Shown here piece after piece: positions 54,581 through 62,156 of a DNA stretch of 64,000 nucleotides (positions are counted from its first letter, which is position 1; every line of letters begins with the position of its first letter). A model generated the notes under the pieces. The model saw only the letters and a list, made by a program, of their open reading frames with translations, was not told where the DNA came from and searched no databases. This stretch comes from Proteobacteria bacterium ST_bin16 (GTDB lineage: Bacteria; Pseudomonadota; Gammaproteobacteria; Burkholderiales; Nitrosomonadaceae), in contig MSXT01000006.1 of the NCBI GenBank assembly GCA_002083595.1, positions 3,377-67,376 on the forward strand. The letters are read 5' to 3'. The translations under genes and the position numbers were made by a program.

Positions 54581-54954
54581 CTGATAATTGGATTAAAAAA
54601 TCTTGAATACTGAGAAATGAACTGCCGCCATCGCCCGAAAGGCTTATTCTATAAGTATTGGCACGGTTAAAGGGAAAGGGTTCCCTCAGGCAGGAAAATA
54701 ATGAACTTACTTTTACAAGGCTTTCATTTTCATGAATGCACGGGCGGTATAGGAAAACCGCTTTGTCCAGTTGCTAAGCGGGAGATAGTGTGATGGTAAG
54801 ATGTAGCCGTTCGCAGCGGGTGATGTTGGGCTTTCTTGGGCAACCCAACCATGTTGATTGGATTGCCAAGAAGAAAGATATCAGGATGTAACCTCCGTGA
54901 TTGATTGAGATTGAAGTAAGGGAACGAAAGATCATTGCTACTCTCAAAAAAGTG
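54581..54954. other. Accessory-island left flank with palindromic repeat
   Basis: About 370 bases between tamA and the first toxin gene. Contains one palindromic repeat (listed) and no supportable gene. Two overlapping minus-strand frames here only read through the repeat and the toxin's start region. Confidence 0.5.
54815..54888. repeat. REP-like palindromic repeat, copy 1
   Basis: GGTGATGTTGGGCTTTCTT is followed by GGGCAACCCAACC: TTGGG pairs with CCCAA. A larger imperfect palindrome pairs CTTTCTTGGGCAA with TTGCCAAGAAGAAAG. Similar TTGGGCTTTCTT blocks recur at 55523 and 56299. Related GTTGGG...CCCAAC palindromes are common interspersed repeats in proteobacteria. Confidence 0.6.
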
Positions 54955-54974
54955 ACATACCATTCATGGTATGT
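54955..54974 (+). promoter_or_regulatory. Operator-like inverted repeat over the toxin start codon
   Basis: ACATACCAT-TC-ATGGTATGT is a perfect 9-bp inverted repeat. The toxin ATG (54971-54973) is in its right arm. Position and symmetry fit binding by the HTH antitoxin for autorepression. Confidence 0.65.
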
Positions 54975-55255
54975 GGAAGGTTTACGAACATAAGCGTGTT
55001 GAGAAGCAGTTAAAGTCATGTCCGATAACGGTATTGAAGAAATACGAGAAGTGGAAGGATGTAGTCACAATCTCTGGACAACAAGGACTGGCGCTGATCA
55101 AAGGTTTTGCCGATGAAGCATTAACCGGTGAATGGAATGGCTATCGTTCTTCACGGCTAAACCAGCAGTACCGGGTTATCTATCAAATCAACAACAATGA
55201 AGTGTATGTTCTCGTAGAGCAAATTTCACCGCACGATTACCGGAGGAAAAAATGA
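54971..55255 (+). CDS. RelE/HigB-family toxin
   Basis: 94 residues. A RelE-fold mRNA interferase pattern is visible: a basic helix (VYEHKRVEKQLKSCP), then the sheet with LTGEWNGYRSSRLNQQYRVIYQI, core GYRSSRLNQQYRVIY, and a C-terminal ISPHDYRRKK with basic/aromatic catalytic candidates (H, Y, R). It would cleave ribosome-bound mRNA. Toxin-before-antitoxin order and a four-base overlap with an XRE antitoxin define a HigBA-type pair. It looks intact. Confidence 0.88.
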   Translation: MWKVYEHKRVEKQLKSCPITVLKKYEKWKDVVTISGQQGLALIKGFADEALTGEWNGYRSSRLNQQYRVIYQINNNEVYVLVEQISPHDYRRKK

Positions 55256-55506
55256 ACGAATATCAACTGGCAAAAAAAACATGCGACGTGTCAGTCGGCG
55301 AATCGGTAAAAATTATTCGCGAACTCCAAGGATTAAGTCAGAATGAACTGTCAGCCATGACCGGCATTCCGCAATCGACCCTCTCCGCCATTGAGCATGA
55401 CAAAATCAACTTGGGAATTGAACGTGCCAAAATTCTGGCAAAAGCACTCAAGTGCCACCCTGCGGTACTGGTTTTTCCCGGATGGGATGTTGAGGCTGCT
55501 GCATAA
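55252..55506 (+). CDS. HigA-type XRE antitoxin
   Basis: 84 residues with one HTH domain (about 20-75): VKIIRELQGLSQNELSAMTGIPQSTLSAIEHDK, shown by cores LQGLSQNELSAMTG and STLSAIEHD. It should neutralise the upstream toxin and bind the palindrome at the operon start. The 3' end of this gene and the DNA just after it (about 55447-55541) recur, diverged, at 56224-56316. Confidence 0.9.
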   Translation: MNEYQLAKKTCDVSVGESVKIIRELQGLSQNELSAMTGIPQSTLSAIEHDKINLGIERAKILAKALKCHPAVLVFPGWDVEAAA

Positions 55507-55541
55507 CACTCCTGCGCAGTGGGTGATGTTGGGCTTTCTTC
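55447..55541 (+). repeat. Direct repeat, left copy (end of antitoxin gene plus palindromic tail)
   Basis: This ~95-base segment (CTCAAGTGCCACC ... GGGCTTTCTT) matches 56224-56316 with about ten substitutions and two small gaps. The longest identity is TTTTTCCCGGATGGGATGTT; GCTGCATAACACTCCTG is also shared. The second toxin-antitoxin module lies between the copies. Confidence 0.8.
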
Positions 55542-55582
55542 TGCATCTCAATTTTCTGTGCTCAAGCTACTTGCTTGATTTC

Positions 55583-55882
55583 TTATTCTACAATTCGATT
55601 GAGCCAGTAACCGGGTTTTCTGCTTTGATGCATCACAGCGATCACATAGATTTTTTCGTTTGATTGTCTGTAAATTACCGCAAATGGAAAGCGGGTAAGG
55701 ATATAACGCCGGAACCCTTTGCTGAATTGAGGCCATACGCCAGGAAGTTCGGCGATGGCTTCATAAGCGTTTTCAAGTTCATTGATGAAATCGCCACCCA
55801 GTCCTTTTGCCTGCGATTCATACCAGACGACCGATTCACGTATGTCGCGAGCAATCTCAGGATGGAAGTAAACGTTCGTCAC
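55583..55882 (-). CDS. RelE/ParE-family toxin
   Basis: 99 residues: VYFHPEIARDIRESVVWYESQAKGLG at the N-terminus (core RDIRESVVWYE), GFRRYILTRFPFAVIYR and a short C-terminal strand with VIAVMHQSRKPGYW. This is the ParE_toxin pattern, with the His-x-x-Arg-Lys-Pro-x-Tyr-Trp end typical of the family. It is the second gene after its antitoxin (four-base overlap). It converges with the HigBA pair. Confidence 0.9.
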   Translation of the reverse strand: MTNVYFHPEIARDIRESVVWYESQAKGLGGDFINELENAYEAIAELPGVWPQFSKGFRRYILTRFPFAVIYRQSNEKIYVIAVMHQSRKPGYWLNRIVE

Positions 55883-56106
55883 AACTCACGTTTCAATTTC
55901 AACTTGATTTCTTCCCAGCTAACCGGTTCTACCGCACCGGATTCAAGTTGCGCGAACCGGCGCTCTGCGATTTGAATCCACGCCTCATCGACATGCTCCT
56001 CGTTGGCATCATCCAAACTTGAAATCAGGCAATGCGCGAGTGTCGCTTTTTCGTGGGGTGACAGTGTCTTGATATTTTCCAGAATCCATTTCATCTTATT
56101 GGGCAT
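55879..56106 (-). CDS. Addiction-module antitoxin (TIGR02574-type)
   Basis: 75 residues, acidic, no HTH. ILENIKTLSPHEKATLAHCLISSLD (core LSPHEKATLAHCL) and VDEAWIQIAERRFAQLESG followed by VSWEEIKLKLKREL match the small 'putative addiction module component' family that pairs with ParE-like toxins. An inverted repeat spans its start codon. Confidence 0.88.
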   Translation of the reverse strand: MPNKMKWILENIKTLSPHEKATLAHCLISSLDDANEEHVDEAWIQIAERRFAQLESGAVEPVSWEEIKLKLKREL

Positions 56107-56147
56107 GATAAACTCTCCGAAACCTTTATTAACAGGCAGTTTATCAT
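56105..56147 (-). promoter_or_regulatory. Spaced inverted repeat at the second antitoxin start
   Basis: ATGATAAACT (56105-56114) and AGTTTATCAT (56138-56147) are perfect 10-bp arms separated by 23 bases. The antitoxin start codon overlaps the left arm. A plausible autoregulatory operator. Confidence 0.5.
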
Positions 56148-56223
56148 TGAATGATGGGTTGGGTTCTGGTATTGAGGTTTGAAAAATTTATCCCGGATGA
56201 CGCAAGCTTGTCCGGGTTACTTG

Positions 56224-56316
56224 CTCAAATGCCACCTTGCGGTGTTGGTTTTTCCCGGATGGGATGTTCTGCTGCATAACACTCCTGTGCAGTGTTATGT
56301 TGGGTTTTCTTCGGCA
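56224..56316 (+). pseudogene. Remnant of a HigA-like antitoxin 3' end (right copy of the direct repeat)
   Basis: In frame, this reads LKCHLAVLVFPGWDV, against LKCHPAVLVFPGWDV at the end of the intact antitoxin. It has no start, no HTH and no stop at the expected place. The similarity continues past the gene end into the TTGGG-TTTTCTT palindrome. It is either the leftover of a second HigBA copy or a duplication created when the ParE module was inserted. Confidence 0.7.
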
Positions 56317-56365
56317 GTCCAACCGTGCTTATCTCCAATTTTCAACAGACTCTAGAGGGACACTA

Positions 56366-56821
56366 ATGAAAAATGAGGAAATGATTAGAGAAGTTTTTAT
56401 CAAACTTATGGACAGAATAGAAATACAAAGCAAGTTGGTCGATAGCTGGGCCAAGCATTTAATAACCTCGCAATCTGCATTCGTAATCGCACTAGGATTT
56501 TTGTTGAAGTTAGACACGGAATATAACTCTTTAAAAGTAGTTTATATTGTTTCTTTAGCCGCTATTTCGGTTGCAAGCGCATATTTATTAAAAGAGATTA
56601 TTGTTAGACAGCTTCAGTGGGAGGGAGAATATATTAAGCAGTTAAGGAAGCTAGAAGCTTATGATATTCCCGCTATTTTTGAACGTGTTGATATAGAAGA
56701 ACCTTTTGAAGGAAAAGGGTTCGTTGCTAGAAAAATTTCCTTTTTCTTTGAAATTATATCTTTTGTTTGGATTGTTATTGCAGTACTTCTAATTGCTTTC
56801 ATTGTCATTAGTGCAAATTAA
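56366..56821 (+). CDS. Small membrane protein of unknown function
   Basis: 151 residues from ATG 56366 (AGAGGGA upstream). An earlier in-frame start at 56237 would read through the antitoxin remnant and is rejected. A polar N-terminal helix is followed by three hydrophobic segments (about 33-50, 57-76 and 127-149). The two-helix hairpin, charged middle (LQWEGEYIKQLRKLEAYDIP) and final helix resemble small accessory-island membrane proteins, but no family is recognised. It is clearly more AT-rich than the surrounding core genes, suggesting transfer. Confidence 0.7.
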   Translation: MKNEEMIREVFIKLMDRIEIQSKLVDSWAKHLITSQSAFVIALGFLLKLDTEYNSLKVVYIVSLAAISVASAYLLKEIIVRQLQWEGEYIKQLRKLEAYDIPAIFERVDIEEPFEGKGFVARKISFFFEIISFVWIVIAVLLIAFIVISAN

Positions 56822-56987
56822 ATGCTATCGTCATTTAATTGAGAGTGGTTTGTGCCCGCTCACAGTCATTATTTATTTATGCGAGGTTATAGTTTACAGT
56901 CGCAATTTCGCATTAAGAGAGTGCGCCTTAGGATCATTTATCCACAAAAGGCGGTTTCATAACCGGCAATGAATTGCTGGTATTCTC

Positions 56988-58496
56988 CTAATCCTCCCGC
57001 CGTAACTGCGGAAACAGAATCACGTCACGGATACTAGGGCTGTCGGTCAACAGCATGACCAGCCGGTCGATGCCGATACCTTCTCCAGCCGTGGGCGGCA
57101 GGCCGTATTCCAGCGCGCGGATGTAGTCCGCGTCGTAGTGCATGGCTTCATTATCTCCGGCGTCCTTGGCTTTGGCTTGTTCCAGAAAGCGCGCTGCTTG
57201 ATCTTCCGGGTCGTTCAATTCCGAGAAGCCGTTGGCGATTTCGCGTCCGGCGATGTAGAGTTCAAAACGGTCGGTGATCTCGGTGTTGTTGTCGTTGCGC
57301 CGTGCTAGTGGCGATACTTCCGCCGGATAGTCGACGATGAATGTCGGTTCAAACAGCAAATGTTCGGTGGTTTCATCGAACAGTGAAAGCTGCAAGCCGC
57401 CGATGCCGTCGTTCGGGTTGTGATGAATGCCGAGTGCTTGCAGTTTGTTGATCAGAAAATCGCGGTCATTTAGTTGCGCATCGGTGTATTCCGGGTGAAA
57501 TTTCCGGATGGCTGCGGTGATGGTCAGGCGGGCAAACGGTTTTGCCAGGTCCATGGTTTTACCCTGGTACGTGACCTCGGTCGTGCCCAGCACTTTGTGC
57601 GCGATTTCCGCCAGCATTTTCTCGGTGAAATCCATCAGATAGGTAAAGTCCTGATACGCCTCGTAGAACTCGACCATGGTGAATTCCGGGTTATGCCGGG
57701 TGGAAATGCCTTCGTTTCTAAAATTCCGGTTGATTTCAAACACCTTTTCCATGCCGCCGACCACCAGCCGTTTCAGGTAAAGCTCCGGTGCGATGCGCAA
57801 ATACAGCGCCATATCCAGTGCGTTGTGATGCGTGGAAAACGGCCGTGCCGAAGCGCCGCCGGGAATCGGGTGCATCATCGGGGTTTCGACTTCGAGATAG
57901 CCGCGCGCCACGAAAAATTCGCGCATGGCTTGAATAATTTTCGAGCGCGCCGTGAACACCTTGCGCGCATCTTCATTGGTGATCAAATCCAGATAGCGCT
58001 GACGGTATTTTTGTTCCTGGTCGGCCAAGCCGTGAAATTTTTCCGGCAATGGACGCAGTGATTTGGTCAGTAACTGCAAATCCGTGACACGGATCGACAG
58101 TTCATTGGTTTTGGTTTTGAACAACGTGCCCTGCGCGCCGAAAATATCGCCCAAGTCATGATGCTTGAACGCCGCGTGCACGTCTGCGCCGGTGAGATCG
58201 TCCGAGATATACAATTGAATGCGGCCACTCATATCCTGGATCGTGGCGAAACTGGCTTTGCCCATGACGCGCTTCAACATCATCCGCCCCGCCACTTTGA
58301 CTGCAACCGGCGATTCTTCCAATTGCTCCTTAGTTAAATCATCGTATTGCCGGTGCAGATCCGCCGCTAGATGTTCGCGCCGGAAGGTGTTCGGGAAAGC
58401 GTTGCCCGCTTGCCGCCATTCGGATAATTTGGCGCGTCGCTCGGCGATAATTTGGTTCTCATCCTGGGGAATGGTTGATGGATTTTCCTGGGTCAT
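56988..58496 (-). CDS. lysS: Lysyl-tRNA synthetase (class II)
   Basis: 502 residues. An N-terminal OB-fold anticodon domain (about 60-170, VAGRMMLKRVMGKASFATI) precedes the class II catalytic core. Motif 1 is around EVETPMMHPIPGGASARPF, motif 2 is FRNEGISTRHNPEFTMVEFY (core FRNEGISTRHNPEF) and motif 3 is GIGIDRLVML. It attaches lysine to tRNA-Lys. Length is standard. A lone DnaA box (TTATCCACA, 56938-56946) lies 42 bases past its stop. Confidence 0.97.
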   Translation of the reverse strand: MTQENPSTIPQDENQIIAERRAKLSEWRQAGNAFPNTFRREHLAADLHRQYDDLTKEQLEESPVAVKVAGRMMLKRVMGKASFATIQDMSGRIQLYISDDLTGADVHAAFKHHDLGDIFGAQGTLFKTKTNELSIRVTDLQLLTKSLRPLPEKFHGLADQEQKYRQRYLDLITNEDARKVFTARSKIIQAMREFFVARGYLEVETPMMHPIPGGASARPFSTHHNALDMALYLRIAPELYLKRLVVGGMEKVFEINRNFRNEGISTRHNPEFTMVEFYEAYQDFTYLMDFTEKMLAEIAHKVLGTTEVTYQGKTMDLAKPFARLTITAAIRKFHPEYTDAQLNDRDFLINKLQALGIHHNPNDGIGGLQLSLFDETTEHLLFEPTFIVDYPAEVSPLARRNDNNTEITDRFELYIAGREIANGFSELNDPEDQAARFLEQAKAKDAGDNEAMHYDADYIRALEYGLPPTAGEGIGIDRLVMLLTDSPSIRDVILFPQLRRED

Positions 58497-58917
58497 GTTC
58501 TGGTTTACGAAAGTAAGTAATCGATTAAATGGATTGTTTGTCGTTTGGCGCTCATTATACGCTGCCAGCAGGGGATTCGTGCCAGAGTGTGCGGCTGCGA
58601 TCCGGCTGCGGCTTTTATACTCGATTTGGCAAAGCGCTAGTTTTCTGGCACGATGATTTCAAGATACCTTACATCAGCGGGACAGTTTATTTCCTGGGCA
58701 ACCAAAAATGACTATCGATTGAATGATAAATGACATCTATTTATTAAAAATTAATTCGGTTACATTGATCATCGGTCAAAAAAGTTTGAGATCTTCCAAC
58801 CGGTAAGGCAATAAGGAAAATGATTCAAGCCAATGGTTCAATCGCACGCAATGCGTGTTATGAAATAAAAAAGATGCCGCATTTGGCAATGATCAATGAT
58901 TTGAGCGCAGATCAACG
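58497..58917. other. Intergenic region before the LuxR-type regulator
   Basis: About 420 bases between divergent lysS and the regulator gene. No gene, hairpin or repeat was recognised. A plus-strand frame overlapping the lysS start is a shadow. Confidence 0.5.
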
Positions 58918-59877
58918 ATGTATTTAAGATTGAAACCATTCATTCTCCTTCAGCGCGCAAAAAAAGAGCAAGGAGATCAGGCGGCTTCCGCTACTGCCAA
59001 TTCCGAACGGCGCCGGGACGAGCGCCGCCAGCAGGAGGACAGGCGCAATGTAACGGTTCTGCGCGGACAGGTGCGCTATAACCGGCGGCGGCATGAGCGG
59101 CGTGATGTGCTCATGCAGCGTGATCCGGCTTCCGGTTTGTCCACTGAGTCAGTAGCCAGGCGATTTGACGCATCCGGGCCGTCTGCGCAATGGAGTGCTC
59201 CCTTTCGTCTATGGATTGTTTCCGGGCGAGAGGATTTAACGAGCCAGTTGCAGAACTACGCGGAGAACGTGCCCGTTATCAGCGTTCTTCCGTACAAGCC
59301 CGATCAGCTTAAAGATCGCTATGAGGAATTGGAGGATTCTGGTTCCAATGTAATCCTGATCGATACCGCTTTACCCGAAGCCATTGTCATCGAGCAGTTG
59401 CGTGCCATCAGAAGAAGCCCGTCGGATGTGAAGATAATCTTGTTGTACGATAACGTTCTGCCTGATTTGGTCCAGGCTATTGTTGAATTTCGCGTATCGG
59501 GGCTCCTGTTGACCGGAGTCAGCCAGGAATTTTTTTTGAAGGCGGTGCATGCGGTGCATAAAGGGGAGTATTGGTTTCCCCGTCAACTCGTGAGCCGGAT
59601 ACTGGGTTTTTTCAGTGGCCAGCGGAATCAATCTACCAGCTTGCAGTCAGGCAATGTTGTTTTTACCGAATGCGAACAGAAAGTCATCAATTTGCTGGTT
59701 CAAGGGTTAAGCAACAAGCAGATTGCATTGCGTTTGGCCGTGAGTCCGGAAACGGTCAAGTCGCATCTGAAAGCCATTTTTGCAAAAACCGGCGTCACCA
59801 ACCGCAACCGGTTGATCTCGCTTTGTCTTACCGGGATGCGCAGTGGCCGGTTGAATTTAACGAGTAGCGAGGGTTAA
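58918..59877 (+). CDS. LuxR-family transcriptional regulator with an atypical receiver-like domain
   Basis: 319 residues. The first ~90 are polar and contain Arg/Glu clusters (SERRRDERRQQEDRRN, YNRRRHERRD). Residues ~96-215 look like a receiver fold with D149 in VILIDTALP, but the usual acidic pair after strand 1 is replaced by VSGRED, so phosphorylation is doubtful. Residues 248-305 are a GerE/LuxR helix-turn-helix (TECEQKVINLLVQGLSNKQIALRL, core LSNKQIALRLAVSPETVKSH). Target genes unknown. The start is an ATG with a poor ribosome-binding site. Confidence 0.82.
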   Translation: MYLRLKPFILLQRAKKEQGDQAASATANSERRRDERRQQEDRRNVTVLRGQVRYNRRRHERRDVLMQRDPASGLSTESVARRFDASGPSAQWSAPFRLWIVSGREDLTSQLQNYAENVPVISVLPYKPDQLKDRYEELEDSGSNVILIDTALPEAIVIEQLRAIRRSPSDVKIILLYDNVLPDLVQAIVEFRVSGLLLTGVSQEFFLKAVHAVHKGEYWFPRQLVSRILGFFSGQRNQSTSLQSGNVVFTECEQKVINLLVQGLSNKQIALRLAVSPETVKSHLKAIFAKTGVTNRNRLISLCLTGMRSGRLNLTSSEG

Positions 59878-59993
59878 ATCTGCCGGGAACGGTGTAAACG
59901 TTGTTTGTTGTGGCGATGATGGTCCGGCTGGTGAAGGTGCCAATTGGGGTGTAAACAAGAATCTGATCTACAGCCGGATTCAGGGAGTTTCTT

Positions 59994-61208
59994 TCAACGA
60001 TCCGTTCTGGCCACTTCAACCCGGTTACGGCCTTTGTGCTTCGCTTGGTAAAGGGCGTCATCGGCCCGTTGCAGCAGTAAATGTTCATCCAGCGATGCTT
60101 CAGCGGTAGCGATAGCTACGCCCAGACTGATGGTTACCGGAATCAATGTCTGGTTGGTGTTGATTTCCTCGCTGGCGATGGCTTTGCGGAACCGTTCCGC
60201 GGCTTTTACCGCGCCTTCCTGGCTAAATGGTGAGATGATCGCTAGAAACTCTTCGCCGCCGTAGCGCCCGATGTATTCGTGCGAACGGGCCGATTGCGTC
60301 AAACGATTGGCGATTTCGCATAACACCGTGTCACCGGCGGGATGGCCGCAGGTGTCGTTGATGTTTTTGAAGTGATCGATATCGATCATGATCACCGCGA
60401 TGCCAAACCCGCCACGCTTGGCGCGCAGAATCTGCTTATGCAGGATATCGAAGATGGCGGGGCGGTTGAGCAAGCCGGTTAATGCATCGTGCGTAACACG
60501 CTGTTCCAATGATTTCTTCTGCGCGATCAGTTGCTTATTGAGCTTAATGCCTTTGTAAAGCTGGGTTTTCTCGATGATCACAGCCAGTTGGCTGGCGATT
60601 TGCAGCGATAAGTCCTTATGCAGGTTTTTATAGGCATTTTTTTTGCGACAGGAAAAGAAAAGAAAGCCAATGGGCTTTCCGTCTGCAATCAACGGACAAA
60701 TCAGGCAGGAGCGGATACCTTCCTTAAAAATGGCTTGTGCCAGCCTGGATTCCGCATACCTTTGCAAATGGGTGTTCAAATCATCGATGATCAGCATTTC
60801 ATTGAGATCGATGAGCGTATGTAAGCTGCGATCCGTCATGGGAATGGATAAACCGGAGATCAATTCCGGCTTGTCATAGCTTGCACGCGACCAATGCAGT
60901 TTCAGTTTGTTTCTGTCGCTCTCCAACAAAGCCAGACTGATCCGGTCGTAAGGCAAATGCGTCTGGAAAGATTCATAAATATGGTTCAGCACATCGATCA
61001 ACTGCAAATTGAAGTTGCACTCAACCATGATTTTGTACAGCGACTGACTTCTTTCCGATTGTTTTTGCAGGTAAGCGGATAACTCTTTGAGAGACTTGCC
61101 CAGGTTGCCGATGTCGTCGTCCCCGATGGGAATATCCGGTGCGAAATCACCACGCGCCATTGCTTCAGCCGCTTTACGCAAAGCCAGGATCCGGTCATTT
61201 TTTTTCAT
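59994..61208 (-). CDS. Soluble GAF-GGDEF diguanylate cyclase
   Basis: 404 residues and no membrane helix. Residues ~8-50 resemble a HAMP second half (MARGDFAPDIPIGDDDIGNLGKSL, core DDDIGNLGKSL). A GAF domain (about 70-215) and a short coiled coil follow, then GGDEF (about 240-400). The active site GGEEF at 317-321 is intact, with DALTGLLNR and IDIDHFKNIND. At the inhibitory-site position, RSHE (308-311) replaces RxxD, so product inhibition may be weakened. It likely makes c-di-GMP in response to a ligand of the GAF domain. Confidence 0.9.
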   Translation of the reverse strand: MKKNDRILALRKAAEAMARGDFAPDIPIGDDDIGNLGKSLKELSAYLQKQSERSQSLYKIMVECNFNLQLIDVLNHIYESFQTHLPYDRISLALLESDRNKLKLHWSRASYDKPELISGLSIPMTDRSLHTLIDLNEMLIIDDLNTHLQRYAESRLAQAIFKEGIRSCLICPLIADGKPIGFLFFSCRKKNAYKNLHKDLSLQIASQLAVIIEKTQLYKGIKLNKQLIAQKKSLEQRVTHDALTGLLNRPAIFDILHKQILRAKRGGFGIAVIMIDIDHFKNINDTCGHPAGDTVLCEIANRLTQSARSHEYIGRYGGEEFLAIISPFSQEGAVKAAERFRKAIASEEINTNQTLIPVTISLGVAIATAEASLDEHLLLQRADDALYQAKHKGRNRVEVARTDR

Positions 61209-61492
61209 CTTCTCACCAATCCGTTCAAATAGTGACGTGCTTCAGCTTAAACCATGCAATCATCCGCTCATGTCAATTACTGCATCAGGGGCTTTGATGT
61301 AATTTACAGTGTATTAATTCACAGGAAAAGATATAACGTAAATAAATATAGCGTATTAAGCCCTCAAATGGTTGGATATCATCAGCTGTAAATATTTTCA
61401 TGATCATTCCGGTAACACGGCATATTAAGGCACTGTCAATGCTAAAATCCGGAATTAGCGCGTATTAACCGGATAACAATATAACAAACAGA

Positions 61493-61897
61493 ATGATCGG
61501 GATTTTAGTTCTTACACATGAAGATTTAGGCGAGCATTTGATCCGCTGCGCGAGCCACGTCGTCGGTATGAAACCGCCGCAACTACTGCACTTGGGCGTT
61601 TTTATTCAGGATGATCCCGATGCGGTGCTAATCCAGGCGCGTGAATTGATCCAGCAGCTGGACAGCGGCGATGGTGTTTTGATATTGAACGATATGTTCG
61701 GCGCGACGCCGTGCAATATTGCCAGCCGCCTGGTGCGGCCGGGCAGGGTGGAATGTTTGAGCGGCGCCAATCTGCCGATGCTGGTGCGGGTGCTGACCTA
61801 CCGCCATGAGCCGCTTGCGGCCGTGATCGAAAAAGGTTTGAGCGGCGGTCAACGCGGTGTGATACAAATTGATGCGGAACCTTGTCATGCAAATTAA
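61493..61897 (+). CDS. PTS EIIA component, mannose family
   Basis: 134 residues. The phosphorylated His is H9 in VLTHEDLGEHL. LNDMFGATPCNIA and SGANLPMLVRVLTYR are typical EIIA-Man blocks. No EIIB, EIIC or EIID gene follows; it overlaps ptsH instead. This three-gene set in betaproteobacteria is thought to be regulatory rather than for sugar uptake. Confidence 0.93.
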   Translation: MIGILVLTHEDLGEHLIRCASHVVGMKPPQLLHLGVFIQDDPDAVLIQARELIQQLDSGDGVLILNDMFGATPCNIASRLVRPGRVECLSGANLPMLVRVLTYRHEPLAAVIEKGLSGGQRGVIQIDAEPCHAN

Positions 61898-62156
61898 AGA
61901 AGTCGAAATTATCAATAAACTCGGATTGCACGCGCGTGCCTCCGCCAAACTGACCAAATTGGCCAGTCAATTCAAGTGCGAAGTCTGGGCAACGCGCAAT
62001 AACCGCCGCGTGAATGCGAAAAGCATCATGGGCGTAATGACGCTCGCGGCCAATAAAGGCTCGCTTATCCAGCTGGAAACCAGCGGCGATGACGAAATAG
62101 ATGCGATGGCGGCGCTGGTTGCGTTGGTTGAAGATTATTTTGGCGAGGGCGAATGA
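61887..62156 (+). CDS. ptsH: Phosphocarrier protein HPr
   Basis: 89 residues from ATG 61887. This start places the active His exactly at 15 (LGLHARAS) and the regulatory Ser at 46 (NAKSIMGVM), matching canonical numbering; starts at 61869 or 61872 would add five or six residues. Ser46 in a good context suggests control by an HPr kinase encoded elsewhere. It overlaps EIIA by 11 bases and ptsI by four. Confidence 0.95.
   Translation: MQIKEVEIINKLGLHARASAKLTKLASQFKCEVWATRNNRRVNAKSIMGVMTLAANKGSLIQLETSGDDEIDAMAALVALVEDYFGEGE

Noticed and set aside
56938..56946. Single DnaA box TTATCCACA downstream of lysS
   Set aside because: An isolated 9-mer in an intergenic gap can occur by chance; no clustering or repeat similarity was seen.
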